DNA of 43,751 bases from Bacteroidota bacterium (GTDB lineage Bacteria > Bacteroidota > Ignavibacteria > Ignavibacteriales > Melioribacteraceae). The notes under the pieces were generated by a model, which did not search any database, was not told the DNA's origin, and was given only the letters and a program-made list of their open reading frames with translations. A program made the translations under genes and the position numbers. Where the stretch lies: positions 1-43,751 of the forward strand of contig JAKAMT010000006.1 of NCBI GenBank assembly GCA_021812705.1, read 5' to 3'. Positions 1 through 9,646 of this stretch are shown here, in pieces (position 1 is the stretch's first letter; each line of letters starts with the position of its first letter).

Positions 1-65
1 GAGAAAGTATGAAAGAACTAATCAATTACCGGCATTGATAACTATTCACTGCCGTCATTCAAATT

Positions 66-404
66 GTGGAGGTTGCGGGAGTCGAATCAGCCTTCGGCTG
101 ACAAGCTTTAATCGACTTCGGCGATCCGCGTCCGAAACTAAAATTCAATGAACCTCTACGCACATAGTCTTTCTTTTTGTAGAGGTGGCGGGAGTCGAAT
201 CAGCCTTCGGCTGACAAGCTTTAATCGCCTTCGGCGATCCGCGTCCGAAACTAAAATTCAATGAACCTCTACGCACATAGTCTTTCTTTTTGTGGAGGTG
301 GCGGGAATCGAATCAGCCTTCGGCTGACGAGCTTTAATCGCCTTCGGCGATCCGCGTCCGAAACTAAAATTCAATGAACCTCTACGCACATAGTCTTTCT
401 TTTT
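66..404 (-). repeat. Three tandem 113-bp repeats (66-178, 179-291, 292-404), each a partial copy of the tmRNA 3' end interrupted by a ~39-bp double palindrome
   Basis: gtggaggtggcgggagtcgaa...ccgcgtccgaaactaaaattcaatgaacctctacgcacatagtctttctttt recurs at exact 113-bp period and matches 405-478 apart from the insert tcagccttcggctgacaagctttaatcgccttcggcgat. Confidence 0.95.
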
Positions 405-405
405 G

Positions 406-753
406 TGGAGGTGGCGGGAGTCGAACCCGCGTCCGAAACTAAAATTCAATGAACCTCTACGCACATAGTCTTTCTTTTAATTTCGCACCGTCAGCATCGA
501 AAGACAGATTATGCCGGAGCTATTCCGAAATTGATTTCGCCTCTTCTATCCGGAAGTTCGATTCAGCTATCACGCCAAGCGGCGTTCTGCAGATCCCGGC
601 GTGAGGGGAAATGAAGAACGGCTGCTTTAATTAAGCAGCTAAAGCGTAATTAGATTCGCCTTTTATTTTTTTTACCGTCGTTTTACGTGTCTACGGAGAA
701 CACGGTGCGCCATTCAAAGAACTATTAATCCCGTCGAAGCCAGTGTCACCCCC
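406..753 (-). ncRNA. ssrA: tmRNA (transfer-messenger RNA)
   Basis: Minus strand begins GGGGGTGACACTGGCTTCGACGGG and ends GCGGGTTCGACTCCCGCCACCTCCA. The acceptor stem GGGGGTG/CACCTCC pairs with one G.T. A tag ORF ending GESNYALAA-stop lies at 631-660, with the stop inside a hairpin (gctgctttaattaagcagc). Confidence 0.95.
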
Positions 754-799
754 AGAACAACAGTTAAGAGTGAATAGTGAATAGTTTTTAGTGCTACTG

Positions 800-1354
800 C
801 TATCTATTCCTATGCCACTCTGTATCTGGGTAGCCCGATGAAAGATTTTCAAAACGTGCCAGAACAAACAATAAATCAGAAAGACGGTTCAAATATACTT
901 CAATCTGATGATTAATGCTTTCGGAATGTGAAAGAGTAACTACTTCCCTTTCTGCACGTCGGCAGACCGTTCTTGCATGATGAAGAACTGCCGCGCCTTT
1001 TACTCCGCCCGGCAAAATAAAATTTTTAAGCTGAGGCAGTTTAGCATCAAATTTATCTATCCAAATCTCCAGTTGCGTTATATATTTATCATCAATACGT
1101 TTTATTACTGAATTAGGATTTTCCTTTTCAAGAGGAGATGCAAGATCACTTCCTACAACAAACAGTTTATTCTGAATCTGATACAATGCCTCTCGAATTT
1201 CTTCATTTGCAACTCCGACAAGTGCGATTCCTATTACCGCATTCAATTCATCAATTGTGCCGTATGCTTTAATCCTCTGATCGTCTTTCCAGACTCTTTT
1301 TCCGCCGAAGAGAGAGGTCTCTCCATTGTCGCCCGTTTTAGTATAAATTTTCAT
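800..1354 (-). CDS. Cob(I)alamin adenosyltransferase, PduO type
   Basis: N-terminus MKIYTKTGDNGETSLFGGKRVWKDDQRIKAYGTIDELNAVIG; RTVCRRAEREV motif. Confidence 0.93.
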   Translation of the reverse strand: MKIYTKTGDNGETSLFGGKRVWKDDQRIKAYGTIDELNAVIGIALVGVANEEIREALYQIQNKLFVVGSDLASPLEKENPNSVIKRIDDKYITQLEIWIDKFDAKLPQLKNFILPGGVKGAAVLHHARTVCRRAEREVVTLSHSESINHQIEVYLNRLSDLLFVLARFENLSSGYPDTEWHRNR

Positions 1355-2445
1355 TCGTTGTTTTTCACTTCCGATAAATGAAGCAGAATATTTTTATCGC
1401 CGCTGCGTGCAAAAAATTGTTCGCCATTTTCTGCACCCTTCTTTTTAATCAGCGCCAGACCTTTTGCATCCGGGAAAATCTCTGTGACAGGTGAAGTTGT
1501 AACGCTGCCTGCATCTGAATCAGTCGAGTCGTATATTTCCTGCACCCCGTTGAATTCTTTTACGCCGTTAAAAGTGAACTGAACCAGTTTTCTCTGCACC
1601 TTATTATAAGTGTCGATTCGGGCAATCACTTCCTGCCCTATATAGCATCCCTTAGTAAAGCTGATTTCATGCAGCAGATTTACCTCATGCGGATTCGAAT
1701 TCTGGTTAATTTCATTCGGGTAAGCGGGAATTCCGTTTTCAATTCTGAACGCGTTGAATGCATCTTCTCCGACGAGGTCGAAATCGAAGACGCTTTTTAT
1801 TTTGAAGAGATGTTCAATGAATTCAGAGCAGCGTCCTCTTTCCAGAAGAAGTCTGTAAATCTTTCTACTTTTATTTTCGGTATTGCAGAAAAGATGAAAA
1901 GTAAATCCGTCAACATCGAACCGCTTTACCGCTGTATCATCCAGGAGGGCATTTTCTTTTCCAACAAGCAAAGAGAGAAAAGATTCTGTTTGCCTTCCTA
2001 TCAAATCAAGAAGAAGATAGTTGCTTGATACATCTTTCAATTTTATATCTTCGGCAATGATAAATTTATTAATCCAACTGAAAAGTCTGTCATTCTGCGC
2101 GGCGCTTCCTACCAGTAGACATTCTTCTTCCAGTTTTATGAGAGAAGTCCTATCTATAAATTTTCCTTTTTCATTAAGGAAGAGAGTATTCCTTTTTTCA
2201 AAATTCCTGATATCCTTAAGAGCATTGGTTGAAATTCTATGAAGGAAATCGAGAACATCTGCACCTGTCAGACTCAGAATCACAGGTTCAAAATTTATCT
2301 TCAATCCAACGCCGTTCTTCAAGAGATTATATTCTTCCGCCGTCGAATTAAATTTTTTAAATGTGTTATTATCTTTAACACATTGCGGATACTTGTTTAA
2401 TAAATATTCGCTGAACGCCAGCAAATTGTGATTTTCCTGAAACAT
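1351..2445 (-). CDS. YgfZ/GcvT-like folate-binding protein
   Basis: KGCYIGQEVIAR signature of the YgfZ family; overlaps the previous gene by 4 bp. Confidence 0.88.
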   Translation of the reverse strand: MFQENHNLLAFSEYLLNKYPQCVKDNNTFKKFNSTAEEYNLLKNGVGLKINFEPVILSLTGADVLDFLHRISTNALKDIRNFEKRNTLFLNEKGKFIDRTSLIKLEEECLLVGSAAQNDRLFSWINKFIIAEDIKLKDVSSNYLLLDLIGRQTESFLSLLVGKENALLDDTAVKRFDVDGFTFHLFCNTENKSRKIYRLLLERGRCSEFIEHLFKIKSVFDFDLVGEDAFNAFRIENGIPAYPNEINQNSNPHEVNLLHEISFTKGCYIGQEVIARIDTYNKVQRKLVQFTFNGVKEFNGVQEIYDSTDSDAGSVTTSPVTEIFPDAKGLALIKKKGAENGEQFFARSGDKNILLHLSEVKNNE

Positions 2446-2468
2446 TTTTACCTGTACTTAAGAAGTGA

Positions 2469-3326
2469 TTAATATTTTCTAAACCAGCGGGAACTCCGGT
2501 CCGTAATATACAATTGTCTTTTTTGGCTCCAGTAGAATGGAACTGAATCGAGAACACGGATAGATACTAACGAATCGTTTTTTGATTTGCCCGTTGTAAA
2601 TCTGTATTCGTAGTAATCGGGATATTTATCATTATTTACATTCGCAATAGTTCTCTTCAATGCCAATGCCGAGTATGTTTCCATCAAATGAGGTTTATTA
2701 CGCCAGCCGTCTATCATAAAGAAGTTGTAATTTCTGTGGCCGCTTATTATGCCGTCTTCAAAATTAAGTTCAATATATTTTTCATTTTTAGCCGGCCATT
2801 TTTTTATAGTCATTCTGTTAAAACCGCCGTGGATCGGGGCCTCAGATTCCCACAATTTGTTAATCTCGCCGTTCTTGCATTCAAAAAGAGTGAGCCAGAA
2901 AAATGCAGTGCCCAATTTAGTGCTGTCTAAATTTATATAGCTTGATTCAAATCCAACGACATTCTTAGCTTCAATTTTGCGCTCGGATTGTTTTGATTTG
3001 GCAATCATACATAAAACATAATTGCTAGTATCTCTAAAATAGATAACTGCAGATTTAGGAACGTTATAAGTATAAGTTCTATCAAATTCGACCAGGTAGG
3101 ATCCGGGTTCATAATTTTTCAGGATATATTCTTTGAGCGAGATCGTATCGCATTCGAAGCGGTTTTTGGTCTGTTCCTTCTGAATATCCAAATTATACTC
3201 TCTGAGAGTCTCATCTTTTGCCGTCGAAGTCGCGGCATCTCCTTCTGCCCCTCCTTTTTTACCGGAACATGCGGCATTGAGAGTTGCAAGAATTGAAAGC
3301 ACTATAAAAAATTTATAGAGTTTCAT
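2469..3326 (-). CDS. Hypothetical lipoprotein
   Basis: Signal peptide and lipobox-like LNAAC at the N-terminus; no recognised domain. Confidence 0.7.
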   Translation of the reverse strand: MKLYKFFIVLSILATLNAACSGKKGGAEGDAATSTAKDETLREYNLDIQKEQTKNRFECDTISLKEYILKNYEPGSYLVEFDRTYTYNVPKSAVIYFRDTSNYVLCMIAKSKQSERKIEAKNVVGFESSYINLDSTKLGTAFFWLTLFECKNGEINKLWESEAPIHGGFNRMTIKKWPAKNEKYIELNFEDGIISGHRNYNFFMIDGWRNKPHLMETYSALALKRTIANVNNDKYPDYYEYRFTTGKSKNDSLVSIRVLDSVPFYWSQKRQLYITDRSSRWFRKY

Positions 3327-3359
3327 TCCGGGATCCTATAAGTTATGATAAATTCCATT

Positions 3360-4730
3360 TTAAGATCTCGAAAATTCATCGATGAATAATGCAGAAGCAT
3401 ATAATCCCTTTTCAAAATTCTCCACCAGAAAATGTTCGTTCGGAGAATGTATGTCATCGGAATCGAGTCCCAGGCCCATCAGCACTGCGGGAGCTTTAAG
3501 CTGATTTACAAAATCTACTACAACCGGAATTGAGCCGCCCTCGCGTGTAAAAAATGTTTTTTTGCCGAACGCTTTAGAAACAGCAGTTGCGCCCGCAGCG
3601 ATCGCCTTGCTTTCGATAGGCACTACAACTCCGTATCCGTAATGGAGCGTGCGCACATCAACTTTTACACTTTTAGGCGCTAACGATTTTACATATCTTG
3701 AGAATTCTTTTGCAATTTTAACGGGATCCTGATCAGGAATAAGCCTCATGCTTATTTTTGCCGTCACCTTTGAAGGAAGGACAGTTTTTGCGCCTTCATC
3801 CGTAAAACCGCCGATAATTCCGTTGCAATCAAGAGTAGGACGCGCCCACAGTCTTTCCAAAGTTGAAAATCCTTTTTCTCCCTGCAGTTCCTTAACACCT
3901 ACTTCTTTGGCATACTGCTTATCTGATAGTTTGAGAGCTTTAAAATTTTCTCTCTCTTTCTTGCTCAACTTTAAAACATTTTTATAAAAATTCGGAACAG
4001 TAACTCTGCCGTTCTGATCATGAAGCTTTGAGATAATTTTTGCGAGTTCATTGATCGGATTTGCGACAGCACCGCCAAAGCTGCCCGAATGAAGATCTTT
4101 ATCAGGGCCTACCACCTCAACTTCCATATATAGAAGTCCGCGCAATCCATATGTAATTGTAGGAACACCTTTTGCATACATGCTCGTGTCTGAAATCAGC
4201 ACGGTATCGCATTTGAGCAGTTCCTTCTGTTGTTTTAAAAATTTAACGAGACTTTCGCTGCCTACTTCCTCTTCTCCCTCAAGAATAAATTTCACATTCA
4301 GAGGAAGTTCGTTCAATGTCTTAAAAAATGCTTCGACAGCTTTTACATGTACAAAGTGTTGACCTTTATTATCATTTGCTCCGCGAGCCCATATTTTTCC
4401 GTCGCTTATTACCGGGTCAAACGGCGGATTTTTCCAGAGGTTCAAAGGATCTACCGGCTGAACATCGTAATGCCCATAAATCAGAACTGTCGGTTTACCG
4501 GGTTTTTCCAGCCATTCGCCGTAAACAATAGGATGTCCTTCGGTCGGGAAAATTTTTACCTCATTCATTCCGGCATCTTTCAACTTCTTCGATGCAAATT
4601 CTGCGCATCTGAGCATATCATCTTTGTGAGCAGGAAGCGCGCTTACGCTTGGAATTTTTAAATATTCTTTCAATTCCTCCAAATAATTTTCGAGATTATC
4701 TTTAAGATAATTTAGAACAATTTCCACCAT
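3360..4730 (-). CDS. M20 family dipeptidase/peptidase
   Basis: YGHYDVQPVDP, RGANDNKGQ, EGEEEVGSE and HSPNEHF motifs. Confidence 0.93.
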   Translation of the reverse strand: MVEIVLNYLKDNLENYLEELKEYLKIPSVSALPAHKDDMLRCAEFASKKLKDAGMNEVKIFPTEGHPIVYGEWLEKPGKPTVLIYGHYDVQPVDPLNLWKNPPFDPVISDGKIWARGANDNKGQHFVHVKAVEAFFKTLNELPLNVKFILEGEEEVGSESLVKFLKQQKELLKCDTVLISDTSMYAKGVPTITYGLRGLLYMEVEVVGPDKDLHSGSFGGAVANPINELAKIISKLHDQNGRVTVPNFYKNVLKLSKKERENFKALKLSDKQYAKEVGVKELQGEKGFSTLERLWARPTLDCNGIIGGFTDEGAKTVLPSKVTAKISMRLIPDQDPVKIAKEFSRYVKSLAPKSVKVDVRTLHYGYGVVVPIESKAIAAGATAVSKAFGKKTFFTREGGSIPVVVDFVNQLKAPAVLMGLGLDSDDIHSPNEHFLVENFEKGLYASALFIDEFSRS

Positions 4731-4943
4731 TCCTCCGGTTGACTGAATACTGTATTATTGTATTTGAACGTAACTCGACAAATCAAATTTACAGTTCTAA
4801 CTTTCCCCATTCAAGTCTTTAGTCATATTTTAGATGCCGGAAGAGACATGCATCACTGTGAATCCCAACTCAAAAGCCACTATTCTCTTTTTAATCTTTT
4901 CAATTTATGGTAAATTTCGAACACGAAGCGGAACTGTACTTAA

Positions 4944-6305
4944 ATGATCATTACAAAATACATACTGAAAAATCATCTGATCCCGTTTTTATTCTCTGTA
5001 TTTATTCTGCTCTCCGTTTTTATACTTCAATATATGGTAAAAATGGCAGACAGGCTGGTAGGAAAGGGACTTAGCGTATGGGTGATAATTCAGCTTGTTA
5101 CTTACAGCCTGGCCTGGATGGTAGTATTGGTTGTGCCTATGTCCGTGCTGATAGCAACTTTGATGGCATTCGGAACAATGTCTCAGAACAATGAGATTGC
5201 AATTTTGAAAGCTACCGGCATGAGTTTGTACAAGATGATGATTCCTCCTTTCATTGCCAGCATTTTTGTAGCTCTCTTCCTCGTTCATTTTAACAATAAT
5301 ATATATCCTGATGCCAATCATGCGCTTAGAGTTTTATTGGAGGATATATCGCGCAAAAAACCTACGCTCTCATTAGTCCCCGGAGTTTTTTCGCAGGAAG
5401 TACCGAACTATTCCATATTAGTAAGAGAAATAGATCAGAGCACCAATCAACTGAAACAGATAACCATTTATGATTATTCACAATTGCCCAAAGTGAATAT
5501 CGTTACGGCAGCCACAGGAAGAATTTATTTTTCTCCGAATCAGAAAAAATTGATGATGGATCTCTACTCGGGCGAAATTCACGAATCGGACAACACCGAA
5601 AAGAAGATTTACAGAAAGCTGCGGTTTGAGAGGCACAAGATTGCAATGCCGGCAGATCAATTCACATTCGAACAGTCATCTGCCAACAGCCAGAGAGGAG
5701 ACCGTGAACTGGGAGCCAGGCAGTTGCGGGTTCTGGCAGACAGCGTTAATGATCTTCAAGTAAAATTTTTACGTGATTACGACGAAAGAATCAGAAATAT
5801 GCTTAAATACTCTCCCTCCCCCGCAGACAATTTCGGGAATCAGAATCAATATGTTTATTTGAAAGCGCAGCAAAAGATCAGAAATGATGAAGCATCCATT
5901 CACGATATAATGTTGAGGCTGGATTTTAACGATAAAGATTACGACAAATACTGGGTCGAAATTCATAAAAAATATTCTCTCCCCTTTGCATGCATTGTTT
6001 TTGTTATGATAGGCGCGCCGCTCGGATCTATGATGCGTAAAGGCGGTTTCGGCATGGCGGCAGGAATGAGTTTAATCTTTTTTCTCATCTACTGGGCATT
6101 CCTTATCGGAGGAGAAAAATTAGCGGACAGAGGAATTCTTTCACCATTAACGGGAATATGGAGCGCGAACTTTTTCTTGGGAGCGCTCGGTATATTTTTG
6201 ATGATCAAGAGCGCGAGAGAAAAGGTCACAATCAGTTTCGATTTCATTAACAAACTTCTTCCCAAAACATGGCGGGCGCCGGAAACCGATGATGAAAATT
6301 CTTGA
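4944..6305 (+). CDS. LptF/LptG (YjgP/YjgQ) family permease
   Basis: Six-TM permease pattern with N-terminal MIITKYILKNHLIPFLFSVFILL and a C-terminal TM trio; tandem with a paralogue. Confidence 0.88.
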   Translation: MIITKYILKNHLIPFLFSVFILLSVFILQYMVKMADRLVGKGLSVWVIIQLVTYSLAWMVVLVVPMSVLIATLMAFGTMSQNNEIAILKATGMSLYKMMIPPFIASIFVALFLVHFNNNIYPDANHALRVLLEDISRKKPTLSLVPGVFSQEVPNYSILVREIDQSTNQLKQITIYDYSQLPKVNIVTAATGRIYFSPNQKKLMMDLYSGEIHESDNTEKKIYRKLRFERHKIAMPADQFTFEQSSANSQRGDRELGARQLRVLADSVNDLQVKFLRDYDERIRNMLKYSPSPADNFGNQNQYVYLKAQQKIRNDEASIHDIMLRLDFNDKDYDKYWVEIHKKYSLPFACIVFVMIGAPLGSMMRKGGFGMAAGMSLIFFLIYWAFLIGGEKLADRGILSPLTGIWSANFFLGALGIFLMIKSAREKVTISFDFINKLLPKTWRAPETDDENS

Positions 6306-7374
6306 CCGCTACTTAGTGAAACAGTTTGTGCAGACAATCCTCTTTGGGTTGCTCGCGTTTACACTACTTTTTGTTGTGATCGATTTGATGGAAAATCTGG
6401 GCGATTTTCTGGATCAGAACGTGCCTACCAAAACAATCATTAACTACTATATTGTATTTATTCCTGAGATGGTACGACTGATGACACCGGTTGCTGTTTT
6501 ACTTGCCAGTTTGTTTACCGCCGGCAAAATGGCCAACCTGAACGAACTTACCGCTATAAAAGCCAGCGGAGTTAGCCTTTACAGATTTATGGCGCCCTTT
6601 ATAATTACCGCGGCATCAGTAAGTATTTTTTCAGTTTATTTCGGAGGCTATCTTGTTCCGATCGCGAATAAAGAAAAAGTTTTTATTGAACAAACCGCAA
6701 TGAAAAAAGGTATTGTCTTCTTCGGCAATAATATATTTTTCCAGGACAGCAAATCGAGAATAGTGACAATCGGCTACTATGATGCGGCGCAGAAGCAGGC
6801 GAATCAGGTGAGCATTCAGGAATTTAATCCGGCAGACCAGACAAAATTAATAGCAAGGACAGACGCGTTCAGAATGAATTACGATTCCACCAAAAGCTCA
6901 TGGTATGTATATGAGGGAATCACAAGAACTTTCTCAGATTCGACCGAATCGGTGAATAAATTCGAAGCTAAGGAGTTCAGGGAACTTAATTTTAAGCCGA
7001 AAGACGTAATTCAAAAGCAGCGCAAGCCCGAAGAGATGACTCTGAGCGATCTTAAAAATTTTGGGGAAGAACAATTAAGAACCGGAAACGACCCAACTTC
7101 TACAGAAATTGAATATCATTCCAGGATTGCGTTTGCATTTGCGAGCATGATTGTTGTTCTGTTCGGTCTTCCGATCTCTGCCAACAGGAGACGAGGCGGA
7201 CTGGCCATTCAGTTCGGAATAAATCTGCTGATAACATTTATATATCTGGTATTCATGAAAGTAAGCCAGGCTTTTGGTAAGAGCGGTGTTATGAATCCCC
7301 TTGCGACGGCCTGGTTTGCGAATGTAATATTTCTCATGGCGGCGCTTTACAATATCAAACGCGCACAGAAATAA
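6289..7374 (+). CDS. LptF/LptG (YjgP/YjgQ) family permease
   Basis: MKILDRYLVKQFVQTILFGLLAFTLLFVVIDLMENLGDFLD; overlaps the preceding permease by 17 bp. Confidence 0.9.
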   Translation: MMKILDRYLVKQFVQTILFGLLAFTLLFVVIDLMENLGDFLDQNVPTKTIINYYIVFIPEMVRLMTPVAVLLASLFTAGKMANLNELTAIKASGVSLYRFMAPFIITAASVSIFSVYFGGYLVPIANKEKVFIEQTAMKKGIVFFGNNIFFQDSKSRIVTIGYYDAAQKQANQVSIQEFNPADQTKLIARTDAFRMNYDSTKSSWYVYEGITRTFSDSTESVNKFEAKEFRELNFKPKDVIQKQRKPEEMTLSDLKNFGEEQLRTGNDPTSTEIEYHSRIAFAFASMIVVLFGLPISANRRRGGLAIQFGINLLITFIYLVFMKVSQAFGKSGVMNPLATAWFANVIFLMAALYNIKRAQK

Positions 7375-7390
7375 TTTTACTCTGTTTTGT

Positions 7391-9631
7391 TTATTTTGTT
7401 TTCATTTCGAATACGCCATCCCAATTCTGATCGGGCGGATTTTTCATATAGAACTCGCATCTCTGCATATAAACTTTAGATGGATAGTCGCTGAGTTTTT
7501 CGAATGACCGTTTAAAGTAATCGTGAGCCGCATCAAAACTTCTAAGCCGGTAAAGTTCGATCGCCTGTTGATAGAGATGAATCTCTTCGAGAGCTTTCTC
7601 GGCTTTCTCATCACCTTTAATGCTTATCAGTTCAAAAACTTTGGCTGGCTTCTTTTTCCCTTTTACCCTGATAATATCCAATTCTCGCGCAAGAATTTTT
7701 TCTTTGCATGCTTCGTAAGTGGATTCACCAATCATAATGTTGGTGCCGTATTCCTTATTGGCGCCCTCGAGCCTCGAAGCGAGATTCACATCGTCGCCCA
7801 GCACAGTATAATCGAATCTTTTTTCTCCTCCTATGTTCCCCACTATCACATCGCCTGTATTAATTCCTATCCTTATTCTAATCTGCACTTCCCCGGAAGC
7901 AGACCACAGATCTCTCATCTCCGCCAATTTTTCCTGCATCTTCAGTGCCGTTAAACAGGCATTGAACGCATGGTCGTCAGTCTCAATCGGCGCTCCCCAG
8001 AATGCCATAACAGCGTCGCCAAGATATTTATCCAATGTGCCTCCGTACTGAAGCACCAAATCTGTCATCGCGTTAAGATATTCATTTATAAAACGGACTA
8101 GTTCTTCGGGCGATTTGTTCTCTGCGAATGTTGTAAATCCAGCTATATCGCTGAAGAGAATTGTAATATTTTTTCTCTCACCGCCCAGGCGAAGTTTTTC
8201 GGGATGGCCTATAAGCTCGTTTACTACGTCTTTGTTAACATACTGACTGAACATCCCCTTGATCACCACATTCTGATGCCTTTCTTTTATGAAATGATAT
8301 GCAGTGCTGCTGAAATACCCTATCACCACAGTCAATGAGGGACTTACTATTGCCGCAACTATTTTAGAATGGATGAAGAGGAAGAAGCTCAGTTTATAAA
8401 TTCCATAAATTAACGCAACCGATATAATCAGATTGACAATTTCTATAAGGAAGCCGGGCAGCTTTTTAATTTTCCTGAGAGCGGAGGTAGAATAAAATGA
8501 GATCACCGCTATAAGTATAAGCAGAATTATTTCGCTTGATTTAGATTGTTGACTTAAAAAATTCCCGCTCAAAATATTTTGCACTATGTTCGCATGAAAT
8601 TCAACTCCGTAAATGAGATTGTCCCCTTTTCTCTCTCCTTTTGCAAATGAACAGGCAAGAAGATCGCGGTCCTCCGGCATTGTTGAGCCGATTATTACCA
8701 CTTTGTCTTTAAAAATATTTTTTGTGCTCTCCTCGGAGCGCAGCAGATCCCACGAATTTATCTCCTCACCGTAATTAATTTCGTCGTTCGTTTTGAAATC
8801 CATGTCGTCAATCACATCAATCAATTTGACATGCGGGAACGTGCGGCTAGGTCCGTAAAAATTAATCAGTACACTCGACCTATCGAAGCGCGGAATTCTT
8901 TTACCGCCTAAGACAAAATAATCAGATTCAACAGAAGCAGTATCTGTTCCTTTCCTTCCCAGATACTTGCTTACGAGTGCAAATCCAAAACTTGGCACCC
9001 TTTTGTTTGTAATATCCGTTTTGCGGAACGGGAGATACCTTCTGAAAACCTGATCGAAATCGGGCGGCACCTGAACTATTCCGAGAGAACTGTCGGCATC
9101 GTAAAATATATTTTCATAATTGTATTTTTTTTTCTTATAAGTTGAATCGTTGAAATATGTGATATCCCTTCCGCTCTCTGACTTTTGAGATTCCCACACT
9201 TCATCAATCTTGCCGGCGACCACGACATTCCGGAATTTCTTAATCGCATTTTCAAGTTCGGTATCATTTGCCGCGGAGTATTTATCCGGATCTGACATGC
9301 TTACATCGATGCCGATAACTTTAGCGCCAGCTTTAGTCAAATTCTGAATTGCCTTGGCATATATGAAACGCGGCAGATGCTCTAAATTATTCGGGGGAGG
9401 GATCTGATCATATAGATCCTGAGTAATTTCAACTATGACCACCTTGGATGAATCGCCAAGATCGATTTTACCCCGTTCCAAAAATCTTTTGTCAATCAGT
9501 TTTAATTCAAGCTCTTTTAGAGGCGAGAATGTGAAAACAAAATCCTGAGTCAGAATAATAGAAATAAGAACGGCGGCGGTCACCCAAAAAAATTTATTCA
9601 GAAATTCGGTTTTAAACTTGCCGCCGTTCAT
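7391..9631 (-). CDS. CHASE2-domain transmembrane adenylate cyclase (class III)
   Basis: N-terminal TM, large CHASE2-like extracytoplasmic region, three TMs, then ILFSDIAGFTTFAE...GGTLDKYLGDAVMAFWGAP...RIGINTGDVIVGNIGG...VLGDDVNLASRLE. Confidence 0.93.
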   Translation of the reverse strand: MNGGKFKTEFLNKFFWVTAAVLISIILTQDFVFTFSPLKELELKLIDKRFLERGKIDLGDSSKVVIVEITQDLYDQIPPPNNLEHLPRFIYAKAIQNLTKAGAKVIGIDVSMSDPDKYSAANDTELENAIKKFRNVVVAGKIDEVWESQKSESGRDITYFNDSTYKKKKYNYENIFYDADSSLGIVQVPPDFDQVFRRYLPFRKTDITNKRVPSFGFALVSKYLGRKGTDTASVESDYFVLGGKRIPRFDRSSVLINFYGPSRTFPHVKLIDVIDDMDFKTNDEINYGEEINSWDLLRSEESTKNIFKDKVVIIGSTMPEDRDLLACSFAKGERKGDNLIYGVEFHANIVQNILSGNFLSQQSKSSEIILLILIAVISFYSTSALRKIKKLPGFLIEIVNLIISVALIYGIYKLSFFLFIHSKIVAAIVSPSLTVVIGYFSSTAYHFIKERHQNVVIKGMFSQYVNKDVVNELIGHPEKLRLGGERKNITILFSDIAGFTTFAENKSPEELVRFINEYLNAMTDLVLQYGGTLDKYLGDAVMAFWGAPIETDDHAFNACLTALKMQEKLAEMRDLWSASGEVQIRIRIGINTGDVIVGNIGGEKRFDYTVLGDDVNLASRLEGANKEYGTNIMIGESTYEACKEKILARELDIIRVKGKKKPAKVFELISIKGDEKAEKALEEIHLYQQAIELYRLRSFDAAHDYFKRSFEKLSDYPSKVYMQRCEFYMKNPPDQNWDGVFEMKTK

Positions 9632-9646
9632 AATTTTGATGAATGT

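Noticed and set aside
66-404. CRISPR-like array
   Set aside because: Repeats are contiguous with no unique spacers, and their sequence is tmRNA-derived; no cas genes.
258-464. 68-aa minus-strand ORF MRRGSLNFSFGRG...
   Set aside because: It is a chance reading frame through the tmRNA 3' end and its tandem copies; the peptide repeat mirrors the DNA repeat.
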